A stretch of DNA of 64,000 nt from Rheinheimera oceanensis (GTDB taxonomy: Bacteria; Pseudomonadota; Gammaproteobacteria; Enterobacterales; Alteromonadaceae): positions 235,000 through 298,999 of the forward strand of contig NZ_JAGPNM010000006.1 of assembly GCF_018831085.1 (NCBI RefSeq), written 5' to 3'. Numbering within the stretch: position 1 is the stretch's first letter; every line of letters begins with the position of its first letter. The notes below the pieces were generated by a model, which worked only from the letters and a program-made list of their open reading frames with translations, made no database searches and was not told the origin of the DNA. Made by a program: the position numbers and the translations under genes. This document shows, piece by piece, positions 46,374 through 55,747 of this stretch.

Positions 46374-48272
46374 ATGCTCAACATTAAACTGACACCGGTT
46401 ATGGCCGGCTTGCTGGCGGCAGGTACACTGCTTTATGCCACGGCGGCAGCGGCTTTTTGCCCGCAAACCTCAGACGCCACACCAAAAGGCCCGATTGCGC
46501 TGAATGAACAGGGCGAATTTGTGCCCGGCTGGGCTAAAAGTGCAGTGTGGTACCAGGTTTTCCCTGAGCGCTTTCGTGATGGCGATCCCTCTAACAACCC
46601 GACAGCCGCCGATATTGCCGGTGCCGATCCGGTAGAAAAACCCAAAGTGTGGCAGGTACATCCCTGGGGCAGCGACTGGTACAAGTTACAACCTTACGAA
46701 GTTAGCAATGGCGAACCGGAACTGTGGAAACACCTGCTGCGCCGCCGCTATGGCGGTGACTTACAAGGCGTGATCGACAAGCTGGATTACATTAAAGACA
46801 TGGGTTTCAACGCCATTTATCTTAACCCGGTGTTTGATGCCCCATCGCTGCATAAATACGATGGCGCCAGCTTCCACCATATTGACCCTAACTTCGGCCC
46901 TGACCCGGACGGCGACCGCGCCCTGATGGCCAAAGAAAACCCGCTGGATCCGTCCACCTGGGTGTGGACCAAAGCCGACGAGCTGGCGCTGGAGCTGATT
47001 AAACAAGCAAAACAGCGCGGCATCAGAGTGATTTTTGACGGCGTATTTAACCATATGGGTGCTAACAGCTTTGCTTTTCAACACCTTAAACAGCACCAGC
47101 AAAACTCACCTTATAAAGACTGGTTTACCGTACACAGTTTTAAAGACGAAAAAAACGGCACCGAATTTAGCTATGAAGGCTGGTTTGGTGTGCCATCGCT
47201 GCCTGAATTTAAAGAAGATGAAAACGGCCTGGTACAGGGCCCGCGCGATTACGTGTTTGCTGCTACCGAGCGTTGGATGAACCCCAAAGGCAAAGGGGCA
47301 GAATATGGTATTGATGGCTGGCGGCTGGATGTGGCCTTTTGTGTGGCACACGGTTTCTGGAAAGACTGGCGCGGCCATGTAAAAACCCTTAACCCACAGG
47401 CCTATATTACTGCAGAAATTGTGATGCCGCCCGAGCTGGTAAAACCCTACCTGCAGGGTGATGAGTTTGATGGCGAAATGAACTACAACTTCGCCTTCAC
47501 CGCCGCAGAGTTTATGTTTAACCCGCCACCACATAACATCAGCGCCACAGAGTTTGATGCCAAGCTGCGCGAGATGCGCGGTTTATATCCAAAAGGCGTA
47601 GCTTATGTAACACAAAACCTGTTTGGCAGCCATGACTCCAACCGGATTGGCTCGCACATTGTTAACCGTGGTATTGGTAACTTCCGTGACTGGGGCGATT
47701 ATTTTCAGCTATCACAGGTTGGCAGCAACCCGGATTACAAAGTACGTAAACCCAATGACGAAGAACTGCGCCTGCAAAAGCTGTTTGTTATTTTTCAGAT
47801 GACCTACGTTGGCGCACCTATGGTGTATTACGGTGATGAAGTAGGCATGTGGGGTGCCAATGACCCGGATGACCGCAAGCCTATGATCTGGGACGATATT
47901 AAGTACGAAGACGAAGCAACCAACCCCAACGGCAGTAAACGCCCGGCCGACAAGGTTGCAGTGAATAAAACGCTACAGCAGCACTACCGTAAGCTGATCC
48001 GGTTACGTAACCGTCTGCCGGCATTACAACTGGGAGATTTTACTACCCTGCTTACTGACAACGACAAAGAACTGTATGGCTTTGAGCGCCATTATCAGCA
48101 GCAGCGGGTACGGGTTATTCTGAATAACAGCGATAAACCACAGCAAGTGACACTAAAGCGCGATCAACTGAACTGGCAAGAGCAGATTGACCAACTGCCG
48201 CTATCGGTAAGCGGCGATAAAATCAGCCTGACCATACCGGCTAAGTGGGGCGCGGTACTGCTGGCACAGTAA
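46374..48272 (+). CDS. Periplasmic alpha-amylase/cyclomaltodextrinase-like GH13 enzyme
   Basis: 632 residues from the ATG at 46374, which begins a signal peptide (MLNIKLTPVMAGLLAAGTLL); upstream in-frame sequence lacks features. GH13 signatures: AVWYQVFPERFRDGD, IFDGVFNHMG, nucleophile Asp in GIDGWRLDVAF, acid Glu in YITAEIV, third Asp in LFGSHDSNRIGSH. The neopullulanase-like WKHLLRRRYGGDLQGVIDKLDYIKDMGFNAIYLNP segment suggests maltodextrin or cyclodextrin hydrolysis. It feeds the periplasmic step of the starch path. Confidence 0.92.
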   Translation: MLNIKLTPVMAGLLAAGTLLYATAAAAFCPQTSDATPKGPIALNEQGEFVPGWAKSAVWYQVFPERFRDGDPSNNPTAADIAGADPVEKPKVWQVHPWGSDWYKLQPYEVSNGEPELWKHLLRRRYGGDLQGVIDKLDYIKDMGFNAIYLNPVFDAPSLHKYDGASFHHIDPNFGPDPDGDRALMAKENPLDPSTWVWTKADELALELIKQAKQRGIRVIFDGVFNHMGANSFAFQHLKQHQQNSPYKDWFTVHSFKDEKNGTEFSYEGWFGVPSLPEFKEDENGLVQGPRDYVFAATERWMNPKGKGAEYGIDGWRLDVAFCVAHGFWKDWRGHVKTLNPQAYITAEIVMPPELVKPYLQGDEFDGEMNYNFAFTAAEFMFNPPPHNISATEFDAKLREMRGLYPKGVAYVTQNLFGSHDSNRIGSHIVNRGIGNFRDWGDYFQLSQVGSNPDYKVRKPNDEELRLQKLFVIFQMTYVGAPMVYYGDEVGMWGANDPDDRKPMIWDDIKYEDEATNPNGSKRPADKVAVNKTLQQHYRKLIRLRNRLPALQLGDFTTLLTDNDKELYGFERHYQQQRVRVILNNSDKPQQVTLKRDQLNWQEQIDQLPLSVSGDKISLTIPAKWGAVLLAQ

Positions 48273-48290
48273 CGGCGTCTGCCAAACGAC

Positions 48291-48319
48291 AAAGGCCACG
48301 GGATAAGGTGGCCTTTTTT
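48291..48319. terminator. Bidirectional rho-independent terminator
   Basis: AAAGGCCAC and GTGGCCTTT stem with a T run, between convergent amylase and halogenase-like genes. Confidence 0.9.
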
Positions 48320-48322
48320 ATC

Positions 48323-49813
48323 TTAACGCCCCTGTTGCAAAAACTGCTGATGCGAAGGTAACTGTTCTGCGGTGCGGCTGATAATGGCTTTTAGATCGGC
48401 CAGAAAACCGCTTAACTGGCCATCGGTTAGGCTATCTGCCAGCGGGTGATAATGCTGCGGCCGCAAATGCTGCCCCAGCATGACCTGCTGCCAGGCCACC
48501 TCGGTAAACAACTCATCCTGTTGACGAAACACCGCGCCGGACTGGCGAAACAGTTCTATGCGTTGTGCCAGTGACTCCGGCAGTGCCATAGTACGGCAAT
48601 ACTGCCACAAGCCGTGATCAGCACGCTGATTCAGGTAGTAATGCAGGATGATAAAATCGCGGATGGCTTCAAATTCCTGCTGTGACTGGCGGTTATACTC
48701 GCGGCGCAGCGCGGCCATATCGGTTTGTTGCGGGAAACACTGCACCAACCGCACCACGGCACTTTGAATAAGGTGAATACTGGTTGATTCCAGCGGCTCG
48801 AGAAAACCACTGGATAAACCAATAGCCACACAGTTTTGCAGCCACTGTTGCTTACGTCGCCCGGTTACAAAGCTGATTTTGCGCGGTTCGGCCAAAGCTT
48901 CAGCATCCAGATTACTTATTAAAGTATGGTGCGCAGCACTGTCGTCTAAAAACCGGCTGCTGTACACCAAACCATTACCGGTACGGTGTTGCAGCGGAAT
49001 ACGCCACTGCCAGCCACCATTATGGGCAATAGCACGGGTATAAGGCATAACCGGCAAGGTAGCGGCTGTTGGCACTGCCAGTGCGCTGTCGCAGGGCAGC
49101 CAGTGGCGCCAGTCTTCATAACCGCCGCCTAGTTCCTGGCCAATTAACAATGCACGCAAACCTGAGCAGTCGATAAATAAATCTGCGCTAAAGCTTTGGC
49201 CATCCTGTAATGTTACGCTGGCAATATCACCGGCCGGGGTTTTAACAACTGCACCAATGGTGCCTTCGGTTCTGACCACGCCAAGCTGTTCACTGTAACG
49301 GCGTAAAAAAGCCGCGTACAGGCTGGCGTCAAAGTGATACGCATGCAGCAACCCCTGCAGCGGCGTATTGGGAATGTGCGCTAAAGGCGCATATCTGCCG
49401 GTATGAGCAGCCTGATAATTAAGTGAATAATCCCAAAAACTGCTGCTATCGCCGCGCGCCTGTGCCGCCAGCCAGTAATGATGAAACGAGGTGACACCAA
49501 GTTGTCTGCCAACCGGGCCGAAGGCGTGCATATAGCTGTCGCCTTCTTTACCCCAGTTTTCGAACTGAATGCCCAGTTTTATTGTGCCTTGTGTAGCCTG
49601 TAAAAACTCGGCTTCGTTAATACCCAATGCCGCATTAAAATGCTGAATCGCCGGTATAGTGGCTTCGCCGACACCCACAGTGCCGATAGCGTCTGACTCT
49701 ATCAGCCGGATACTAAGTTGCGGGCCCATCAGCTTTGCTAACATGGCGGCTGTCATCCAGCCTGCTGTACCGCCACCTACAATAAGCACTTGTTTTACCG
49801 TGCTATTTTCCAT
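48323..49813 (-). CDS. Flavin-dependent tryptophan halogenase-family protein
   Basis: 496 residues from the ATG at 49813, which has GGGGAG seven bases upstream. FAD-binding GGGTAGW (GxGxxG), VGVGEATIP, a conserved Lys in GTIKLGIQF aligned with the catalytic Lys of PrnA-type enzymes, halogenase signature WQWRIP (WxWxIP), and SGFLEPLESTSIHL with the catalytic Glu. All motifs for FADH2-dependent halogenation are present. Yet it sits in a starch-use locus behind a carbohydrate-type TonB receptor, with no natural-product genes next to it. The substrate is unknown; a flavin reductase must be supplied from elsewhere. Confidence 0.9.
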   Translation of the reverse strand: MENSTVKQVLIVGGGTAGWMTAAMLAKLMGPQLSIRLIESDAIGTVGVGEATIPAIQHFNAALGINEAEFLQATQGTIKLGIQFENWGKEGDSYMHAFGPVGRQLGVTSFHHYWLAAQARGDSSSFWDYSLNYQAAHTGRYAPLAHIPNTPLQGLLHAYHFDASLYAAFLRRYSEQLGVVRTEGTIGAVVKTPAGDIASVTLQDGQSFSADLFIDCSGLRALLIGQELGGGYEDWRHWLPCDSALAVPTAATLPVMPYTRAIAHNGGWQWRIPLQHRTGNGLVYSSRFLDDSAAHHTLISNLDAEALAEPRKISFVTGRRKQQWLQNCVAIGLSSGFLEPLESTSIHLIQSAVVRLVQCFPQQTDMAALRREYNRQSQQEFEAIRDFIILHYYLNQRADHGLWQYCRTMALPESLAQRIELFRQSGAVFRQQDELFTEVAWQQVMLGQHLRPQHYHPLADSLTDGQLSGFLADLKAIISRTAEQLPSHQQFLQQGR

Positions 49814-49835
49814 ATTGACGCTCCCCTGCTGCAAT

Positions 49836-49872
49836 AAAAAAGCCCTGCTTTAACATAACATTAAAGCAGGGC
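49836..49872 (-). terminator. Intercistronic terminator between TonB receptor 2 and the halogenase-like gene
   Basis: A perfect 12-bp stem, GCCCTGCTTTAA with TTAAAGCAGGGC, followed on the minus strand by six T. It likely gives more receptor than halogenase mRNA, with partial read-through. Confidence 0.85.
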
Positions 49873-49894
49873 CTGATAGACAGCTATCTACTAC

Positions 49895-52600
49895 TTAAAA
49901 TTTATAAGATAAACCTGCCATAAAAGTACGGCCATAACGCTGATACTCGATAATATTGCCATTTTCTGTACGGACAAACGGCTCATCGGTAATATTGTTG
50001 GCCTGTAGCAATAAGGTCAAACCTTCAAACTGACCGGTATCAAAGCTGTAACTTACTTGTGCATCAACCACAGTTTCGGCTTCAATCATCTTCAGATCAC
50101 GGCCACTACCAAAACCGGCAATTTCACCCAGGAAGTCAGAGCGGTAACGGCCACTGACGCGGGCAGCAAAACCGGCGTTTTCATAATATACCGTTAAGTT
50201 GGCAACACGTTTTGACAAACCTGGTAAAGGTGTAGAGGGGTTATTAGGATCTGATTCAATACTGCTGTCAGTCCAGGAACCGGTCAGAATAGTACCAAAG
50301 TTTTCCAGTGCCGGTGTCAGCATAGCACCGCTTAACGACAGGCTGAATTCCAAACCGTTAATACGGCCACCTTCGCCATTCTGGGGCTTAGTGGCAACGC
50401 CTTCGTTAATTACCGGGGTAATACCACCCGATGGATAACCGGTAAAGTCCTGAATAACCGCTTGCTCATAAATATAGCTTTCAAGGTCTTTGTAGAACGC
50501 TGCCAGTGACATATAGCCCAGGCTGTCATCAAAGTAATACTCGTAAGACACGTCCAGTGCATTAGCTATCCAGGGTTTTAATGCCGGGTTACCACCGTTG
50601 GCACTCCACGGAGAGTTACTTTCCGGTGTGGCCTGGGCATTGTTGTTTGCCGGGTTAAAACTGAAATCCTGACTGGCACGCAGTTGGTCCATACGGGCAC
50701 GGGCCATAGTACGGGCTAAACCCAGGCGCACAAAATGGCCTTCACCCAGATCAAAGCTCAGGTTCATACTGGGCAGTACTTCCCAGTATTTATCACCGCC
50801 TTCAAGGCGGAAAGAAGATACGTCAATACCGGTGCCAGAAGCAGCCAGCGCATAAGACGACTGGTCTGTGTGTACCACCTGGGTACCAAAGTTACCGGTT
50901 ACCGGAATTTCGCCAATGCTGGTACTTACACCCACTTTAACAAAGCCTGTTACCACATCTTCCTGCACGTTCCAGTCTTTAATCAGGACGTCGGCATTGG
51001 GGTTACGTACCAGTTCTAAGGTACCTGATGAAATTAACTCACGCGGATCGTAACTAACCATACCCGGTATGCCAAAAGCAGACAGGCTGGTTGTACCCCT
51101 AACATTTGGAATAGCTGCGCTGGTAGCGCCATTAGGTAAACCAAGGAAATATTCATTGGCTTGTTTATCTTTTTCGCGGCTGCTGACATTCAGACCAAAC
51201 TCTACTTCGTCAAAAACGTCATGTTCAATCAGTGTCTTGGCACTCAGACGGATCTGGTTCAGCTCGTCAGTAATGGTCGGCGAATTGTAGTAACCCAGCT
51301 GGCCGCCAGGGATAATATCGCCACCCCAACCTTGCGGGCTGGTAAGCAAAATCAGCGCAGGGTCGGCATAGTTCAGGCCGGCATTAAAGGTGGCTCCTTT
51401 ACCGTTCATCTGGAACTGAATAGTGTCAGTTGCACCCGAGCCTAAAGTACCGGTACCGGCATCTGATTCCAGAATAAGGTCGGTACGGTCCAGTTTTGAA
51501 TGGCTCACATCAACAGTACCAAACCAGTTATCGGCCAGCTTAAATTCGGTTTTCCAACCTGCTGAAAACAAGTCACTTTCGCGGAAATTACCATGATTAC
51601 GTACTATGGCTTTTACACCGCTATAGGTGCCCGATGTTACCAGGCCGTTTTCTACCACCGCATCGCTAAGCGCTGCGCCACCCCACAACAGCGGCATTTC
51701 GATAAAACTGGTGCGCTGGGTTTCATCAAACTTGGAGTAATACAGATCAACTGTTGTGCTGAAATCAGCATTCGGCTTGTACTCAAATACACCGATAAAA
51801 CCATCACGCTCTAACAAGTTAGAGTTAGCATACACTTTGGCACCGCCAATGACTTTATCGCCATCGTCGGTATCAGCGTAACCCCAGGCTTCAAAACGTT
51901 CAATCTGAGTAGGGTTAGACATATTGGCATAACCCAGCGCAATACCAATAGTGTTATCTGCAAACTGGTCGATATAAGAAATGCTTAAACGACGGCCGTT
52001 GTCATCTGCACCGGCATTTAACGCATCAATCTGGTTCCACTCGTAGCGGGCATTCACTGCCACTGTGGTTTCACCATGCTTTAGCGGGCTGATCAAGCGC
52101 ATGTCAGCCGTACCGGATAAACCCTGCCCCACTAAACCCGCGTCTGGCGTTTTATATACCACCACGCCGCTTAACAGCTCCGAAGGATACTGATCAAACT
52201 CTACGCCACGGTTATCACCGGAGCTTACCTGCTCACGGCCGTTTAACAGCGCAGTACTGAAATCCGGCGATAAACCACGGATACTGATCACCTGGCCACG
52301 GCCGTTAAGACGCTGGGCAGTAAGGCCAGGCAAACGGGCCAGCGATTCAGCAATACTAACGTCCGGTAACTTACCGATATCTTCTGCCGACACCGCTTCA
52401 ACAATAGATGAGTTAAACATCTTAATGTTTTGCGAATCCTGCAAGCTGCGGCGAAAACCTGTTACCGAAATTACTTCGATTTGCTCATCAGCTTTGGCCT
52501 GTTGTTCTGTAACCTGATCAGTAGTTTGCGCATATGCCATTGAGCAAGTACCGGCCGCAGCCAGCGCCAGCGTAAGCATACTGAGTTTAAATTTAGTCAT
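49895..52600 (-). CDS. TonB-dependent receptor, probable carbohydrate type (2)
   Basis: 901 residues from the ATG at 52600 (MTKFKLSMLTLALAAAG); an ATG three codons earlier is also possible. Signal peptide to about residue 25, then plug AEDIGKLPDVSIAESLARLPGLTAQRLNGRGQVISIRGLS and the GREQVSSGDNRGVEFDQYPSEL segment also found in receptor 1. The barrel ends GLSYKF. The two receptors are paralogues but clearly diverged. An operator palindrome lies 119 bases upstream. Confidence 0.9.
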   Translation of the reverse strand: MTKFKLSMLTLALAAAGTCSMAYAQTTDQVTEQQAKADEQIEVISVTGFRRSLQDSQNIKMFNSSIVEAVSAEDIGKLPDVSIAESLARLPGLTAQRLNGRGQVISIRGLSPDFSTALLNGREQVSSGDNRGVEFDQYPSELLSGVVVYKTPDAGLVGQGLSGTADMRLISPLKHGETTVAVNARYEWNQIDALNAGADDNGRRLSISYIDQFADNTIGIALGYANMSNPTQIERFEAWGYADTDDGDKVIGGAKVYANSNLLERDGFIGVFEYKPNADFSTTVDLYYSKFDETQRTSFIEMPLLWGGAALSDAVVENGLVTSGTYSGVKAIVRNHGNFRESDLFSAGWKTEFKLADNWFGTVDVSHSKLDRTDLILESDAGTGTLGSGATDTIQFQMNGKGATFNAGLNYADPALILLTSPQGWGGDIIPGGQLGYYNSPTITDELNQIRLSAKTLIEHDVFDEVEFGLNVSSREKDKQANEYFLGLPNGATSAAIPNVRGTTSLSAFGIPGMVSYDPRELISSGTLELVRNPNADVLIKDWNVQEDVVTGFVKVGVSTSIGEIPVTGNFGTQVVHTDQSSYALAASGTGIDVSSFRLEGGDKYWEVLPSMNLSFDLGEGHFVRLGLARTMARARMDQLRASQDFSFNPANNNAQATPESNSPWSANGGNPALKPWIANALDVSYEYYFDDSLGYMSLAAFYKDLESYIYEQAVIQDFTGYPSGGITPVINEGVATKPQNGEGGRINGLEFSLSLSGAMLTPALENFGTILTGSWTDSSIESDPNNPSTPLPGLSKRVANLTVYYENAGFAARVSGRYRSDFLGEIAGFGSGRDLKMIEAETVVDAQVSYSFDTGQFEGLTLLLQANNITDEPFVRTENGNIIEYQRYGRTFMAGLSYKF

Positions 52601-52716
52601 GTCCTTCATCCCCGGTGTGTTGTGTGTGCTGTCTGTCAGCTGTAAGCGCAGCCGTATCAGTACAACCAGACTTCTGTCTAAGGCTATTTATTAAACTTAT
52701 TAGCGCAACACCTCAA

Positions 52717-52734
52717 TATGAATACGTATTCATA
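52717..52734. promoter_or_regulatory. Operator palindrome (2), TATGAATACGTATTCATA
   Basis: A perfect 18-base palindrome with the same TGAATACGTATTCA core as the site at 46140. It lies in the roughly 400-base gap between TonB receptor 2 and the AraC/malQ unit. Confidence 0.78.
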
Positions 52735-52892
52735 ATTACTAAATTGCACAAATGCAGAGCGCCACCAACACAGAGTGCGCCAAAGTGGTGCAATTTACTG
52801 TTTTACTGTCTATTGCAGTGTCCGCAACCTGTTTTATCAGGTATAGCAGAGATATAGCTGCCGGTAGTGGCTTAGTTACATGATATTTTCAA

Positions 52893-52906
52893 TGCATACG
52901 TATGCA
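52893..52906. promoter_or_regulatory. Operator palindrome (3), TGCATACGTATGCA
   Basis: A perfect 14-base palindrome sharing the ATACGTAT core, 103 bases before the AraC-like gene and malQ. Together with site 2 it would allow separate control of the two divergent units. No other feature is seen in this gap. Confidence 0.7.
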
Positions 52907-53008
52907 GCAGGTTTAATAAATACACAACCCTGATTTATGCTTGCACCACCATATGGCAGAGCGTAGCAAACTCGTGGATCTTGCTTTGCTGCCAGAGCGG
53001 AGCAAAAT

Positions 53009-53461
53009 ATGACAAGTACTATTCTGACGGGATACAGCCTGGCGGCATTTGATAGCAGCCAGAGTACACAGCCACAACAGGTATTAATGCAGCTGCGCCA
53101 GTTTATACTGCAGCAATTGCCTCAGGCGCCCCGGTTAACGGGTGCTGCAAGTAGATTAAATATGAGCAGCCGTACATTACAACGCGCCCTGCAACAGGCA
53201 GATACCAGCTTTCGCGAGTTGGTAAGCCAATGCAGGCATCAACTGGCGCAACAGTATTTACAGGATGCCAGCCTGAGCCTGCAGCAAATTGCCTACCAGC
53301 TTGGGTTTGAAGAACAAAGCAGCTTTCAGAAGGCGTTTAAATGCTGGCAGGGTTGTTCACCAGGTGTATTCCGCCAGTGCCGGCACCCCGCAGCAAGCAG
53401 ACGTAGTTATTTATCCGGACTGAATCAGCCGGGGTTACAGGTGAATTATGGAATTAATTAA
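53009..53461 (+). CDS. Short AraC-type DNA-binding protein
   Basis: 150 residues, essentially only the AraC HTH pair (about 40-135): LTGAASRLNMSSRTLQRALQQADTSFRELVSQCRHQLAQQYLQ and SLQQIAYQLGFEEQSSFQKAFKCWQGCSPGVF. It lacks a ligand-binding domain. It overlaps malQ by 14 bases, so the two are translationally coupled, which is unusual for a regulator and suggests it reports on or tunes the maltodextrin operon. Confidence 0.85.
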   Translation: MTSTILTGYSLAAFDSSQSTQPQQVLMQLRQFILQQLPQAPRLTGAASRLNMSSRTLQRALQQADTSFRELVSQCRHQLAQQYLQDASLSLQQIAYQLGFEEQSSFQKAFKCWQGCSPGVFRQCRHPAASRRSYLSGLNQPGLQVNYGIN

Positions 53462-55589
53462 GCAACTTGCCGCACTGGTGGGTTTGCAGGACAGCTACGT
53501 ACACGCACAGGGCCACACCGAAGTTATCAGCCTGGATAAACAACAGGCGATACTGCAGGCTATGGGCTATGACTTAACATCTGCTGAAGTTATACAGGAC
53601 AAGATCGTTGAGCTAAGCGAGCAACCCTGGCTTGAAGTTATCGCCCCTGTCACCGTGTGCCAGCAAGGCGAGCCACTGCGCATCCGCGTGCAGCAGTTAC
53701 AGCAAAATGCTGTCAGCGACTGGCAATGGCAAATTCATACCGAAGAGCAACAGCAATTCAGCGGTAACCTGACCATTGCGGCGAAAGATATCAGCGAACG
53801 CAGGCAAACCCGCCGGGGCGAAGTACTGGCCGCTGAACTGGTTTTAGATATCAGCCTGCCACTGGGTTATCATCAGCTAACGCTAAGCAATAACCGGCAG
53901 CACTACAACCAGCAACTGATTATTACACCGCAGCGCTGTTTTCAGTTGCATGACAAAGCCGTGCTGCATAAAACCTTTGGCCCGGCGATTCAATTATATG
54001 CGGTTAAATCAGCGCGGAACTGGGGCATCGGTGATTTTGCCGATTTACAACAAATGATTGCACCACTTGCCGCACAAGGTGTTGACTTTATTGGTTTAAA
54101 CCCATTACACGCCCTGTACCCGGAACTGCCGCAGGATTGCAGCCCCTACAGCCCGAACAGCCGCTTATGGTTAAATACTGACTATGTTGCACTGGAGCAG
54201 ACAGCAGATTTCAGCGATTGTCTGGCCGCACAGCAACTGGTTGGCTCTGAAAGCTTTCAGCAGCAGCTACAACATTTGCGTGCACAAACTTACGTAGACT
54301 ATACCGGTGTGGCAGCAGCCAAAAAGCAGGTAGCCAGCTTACTGTTTCAGCACTTTAAACAACAACATCTGGCAAAAAATACCCCTCGCGCCGCACAATT
54401 CCGGCAATTTGTGCAAGATGCCGGCGACAGCCTGCAGCAGTTGGCTATTCATCAGGTACTGCAGGGGCAATTATTCCGGCAAAGCTGGGATATGGCAGCC
54501 TGGCAGAACTTTCCGGAGCCATTACGCAGCCCGCATAACAGCGCGGTAGCAGAATTTGCCAGCGCAAACAGTGATGCCATAAATCAACAGCTGTATTTGC
54601 AATGGCAGGCTCAGTTGCAACTGGCTGATGTTAAGCAACAGTGTCAGCAGCATGGCATGGCAATTGGACTGTATTGCGATGTTGCCGTTGGTACCAGCCG
54701 CAGCAGTGCAGAAAGCTGGGGCGCACCGGAAGATTATCTGCTGGATTTAAGCGTAGGTGCACCTGCTGATATTATGGCGCCCAAAGGCCAGAATTGGGGT
54801 CTGTTAGCCTACAACCCACAAACCTTGCGGCAAAAAGCCTATCAGCCTTTTATTGAATTGCTACAAGCCAATATGCGCTTCGCCGGTGCGCTACGGCTGG
54901 ATCACGTCATGGCGTTGTTACGCTTATGGTGTTGCCCGCTCGGTGCAGATGCCACTGCCGGAGCTTATATCCGCTTTCCTGCGGCCGACTTATTTGCCAT
55001 TCTGGCACTGGAAAGCCAGCGCAACAGCTGTGTGGTCATAGGGGAAGATTTAGGCACAGTGCCGGTTGAAATCAGCCATTTACTGGCGCAGTATCAGGTA
55101 TTGTCGTACCGGGTATTTATGCTTGAGCAAAAGCCCGGCAGCTACGATCACGCCGCCCAAACCTATCCGGAACTGGCACTGGCAACCGTAACCACACACG
55201 ATATGCCAACACTGGTCGGTTACTGGCAACAGCATGATTTGGAACTGCGGCATGAGCTCGATTTATTTCCTAATGCTCAGGTAGCAGACAGCCTGTATCA
55301 ACTGCGCACAGATGAAAAACAACTAATGAGCCAGCGCCTGCAACTGCAGGATGGCGACTATAAGCAGTTAATCCGCGCCAGCCACTTATTTACCGCGCAG
55401 CAGCCCGCCCGCTTATTCGCCTTTCAGTTGGAAGATTTGTTGTTAATGGCAACACCGGTGAATATTCCCGGCACCAGTAACGAATATCCAAACTGGCGCC
55501 GCCGTCTGACAGACAATATCGACGTCATTTTGCAGCGCCCGGATGTACTTCAGCTGATCGCTGATATCAGAGCTGCCAGACAGCAATAG
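53448..55589 (+). CDS. malQ: 4-alpha-glucanotransferase (amylomaltase)
   Basis: 713-residue GH77 enzyme with the N-terminal extra domain of proteobacterial MalQ. Signatures: NWGIGDFADLQQM, the substrate loop CSPYSPNSRLWLNTDYV, nucleophile Asp in LRLDHVM, acid Glu in VVIGEDLGTVP, third Asp in TTHDMPTLVGYW. It disproportionates maltodextrins in the cytoplasm, completing the path from starch uptake to glucose. No malP phosphorylase is in the window. Confidence 0.95.
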   Translation: MELIKQLAALVGLQDSYVHAQGHTEVISLDKQQAILQAMGYDLTSAEVIQDKIVELSEQPWLEVIAPVTVCQQGEPLRIRVQQLQQNAVSDWQWQIHTEEQQQFSGNLTIAAKDISERRQTRRGEVLAAELVLDISLPLGYHQLTLSNNRQHYNQQLIITPQRCFQLHDKAVLHKTFGPAIQLYAVKSARNWGIGDFADLQQMIAPLAAQGVDFIGLNPLHALYPELPQDCSPYSPNSRLWLNTDYVALEQTADFSDCLAAQQLVGSESFQQQLQHLRAQTYVDYTGVAAAKKQVASLLFQHFKQQHLAKNTPRAAQFRQFVQDAGDSLQQLAIHQVLQGQLFRQSWDMAAWQNFPEPLRSPHNSAVAEFASANSDAINQQLYLQWQAQLQLADVKQQCQQHGMAIGLYCDVAVGTSRSSAESWGAPEDYLLDLSVGAPADIMAPKGQNWGLLAYNPQTLRQKAYQPFIELLQANMRFAGALRLDHVMALLRLWCCPLGADATAGAYIRFPAADLFAILALESQRNSCVVIGEDLGTVPVEISHLLAQYQVLSYRVFMLEQKPGSYDHAAQTYPELALATVTTHDMPTLVGYWQQHDLELRHELDLFPNAQVADSLYQLRTDEKQLMSQRLQLQDGDYKQLIRASHLFTAQQPARLFAFQLEDLLLMATPVNIPGTSNEYPNWRRRLTDNIDVILQRPDVLQLIADIRAARQQ

Positions 55590-55600
55590 TGCGCTGGCAA

Positions 55601-55631
55601 TGCCGGAAAACCAGAACACGGTTTTCCGGCA
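55601..55631 (+). terminator. Hairpin terminator after malQ
   Basis: TGCCGGAAAACC and GGTTTTCCGGCA, a perfect 12-bp stem 11 bases after the stop, with only a short T tract beyond. Confidence 0.6.
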
Positions 55632-55720
55632 TATAGCTTTACACTTTTGAAAGTCTGCCCTATCGCTGGTAAACGCAGGTTTGAACTGTCGTTATTAACT
55701 AAATCTGCATTAACTATAAA

Positions 55721-55747
55721 GCCTGGCTATAAATGATATCGCCAGGC
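55721..55747 (-). terminator. Hairpin at the end of the lanthipeptide operon
   Basis: GCCTGGC and GCCAGGC stem directly adjoining the TGA of the exporter gene, followed on the minus strand by TTTATAG. Weak intrinsic terminator. Confidence 0.5.
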
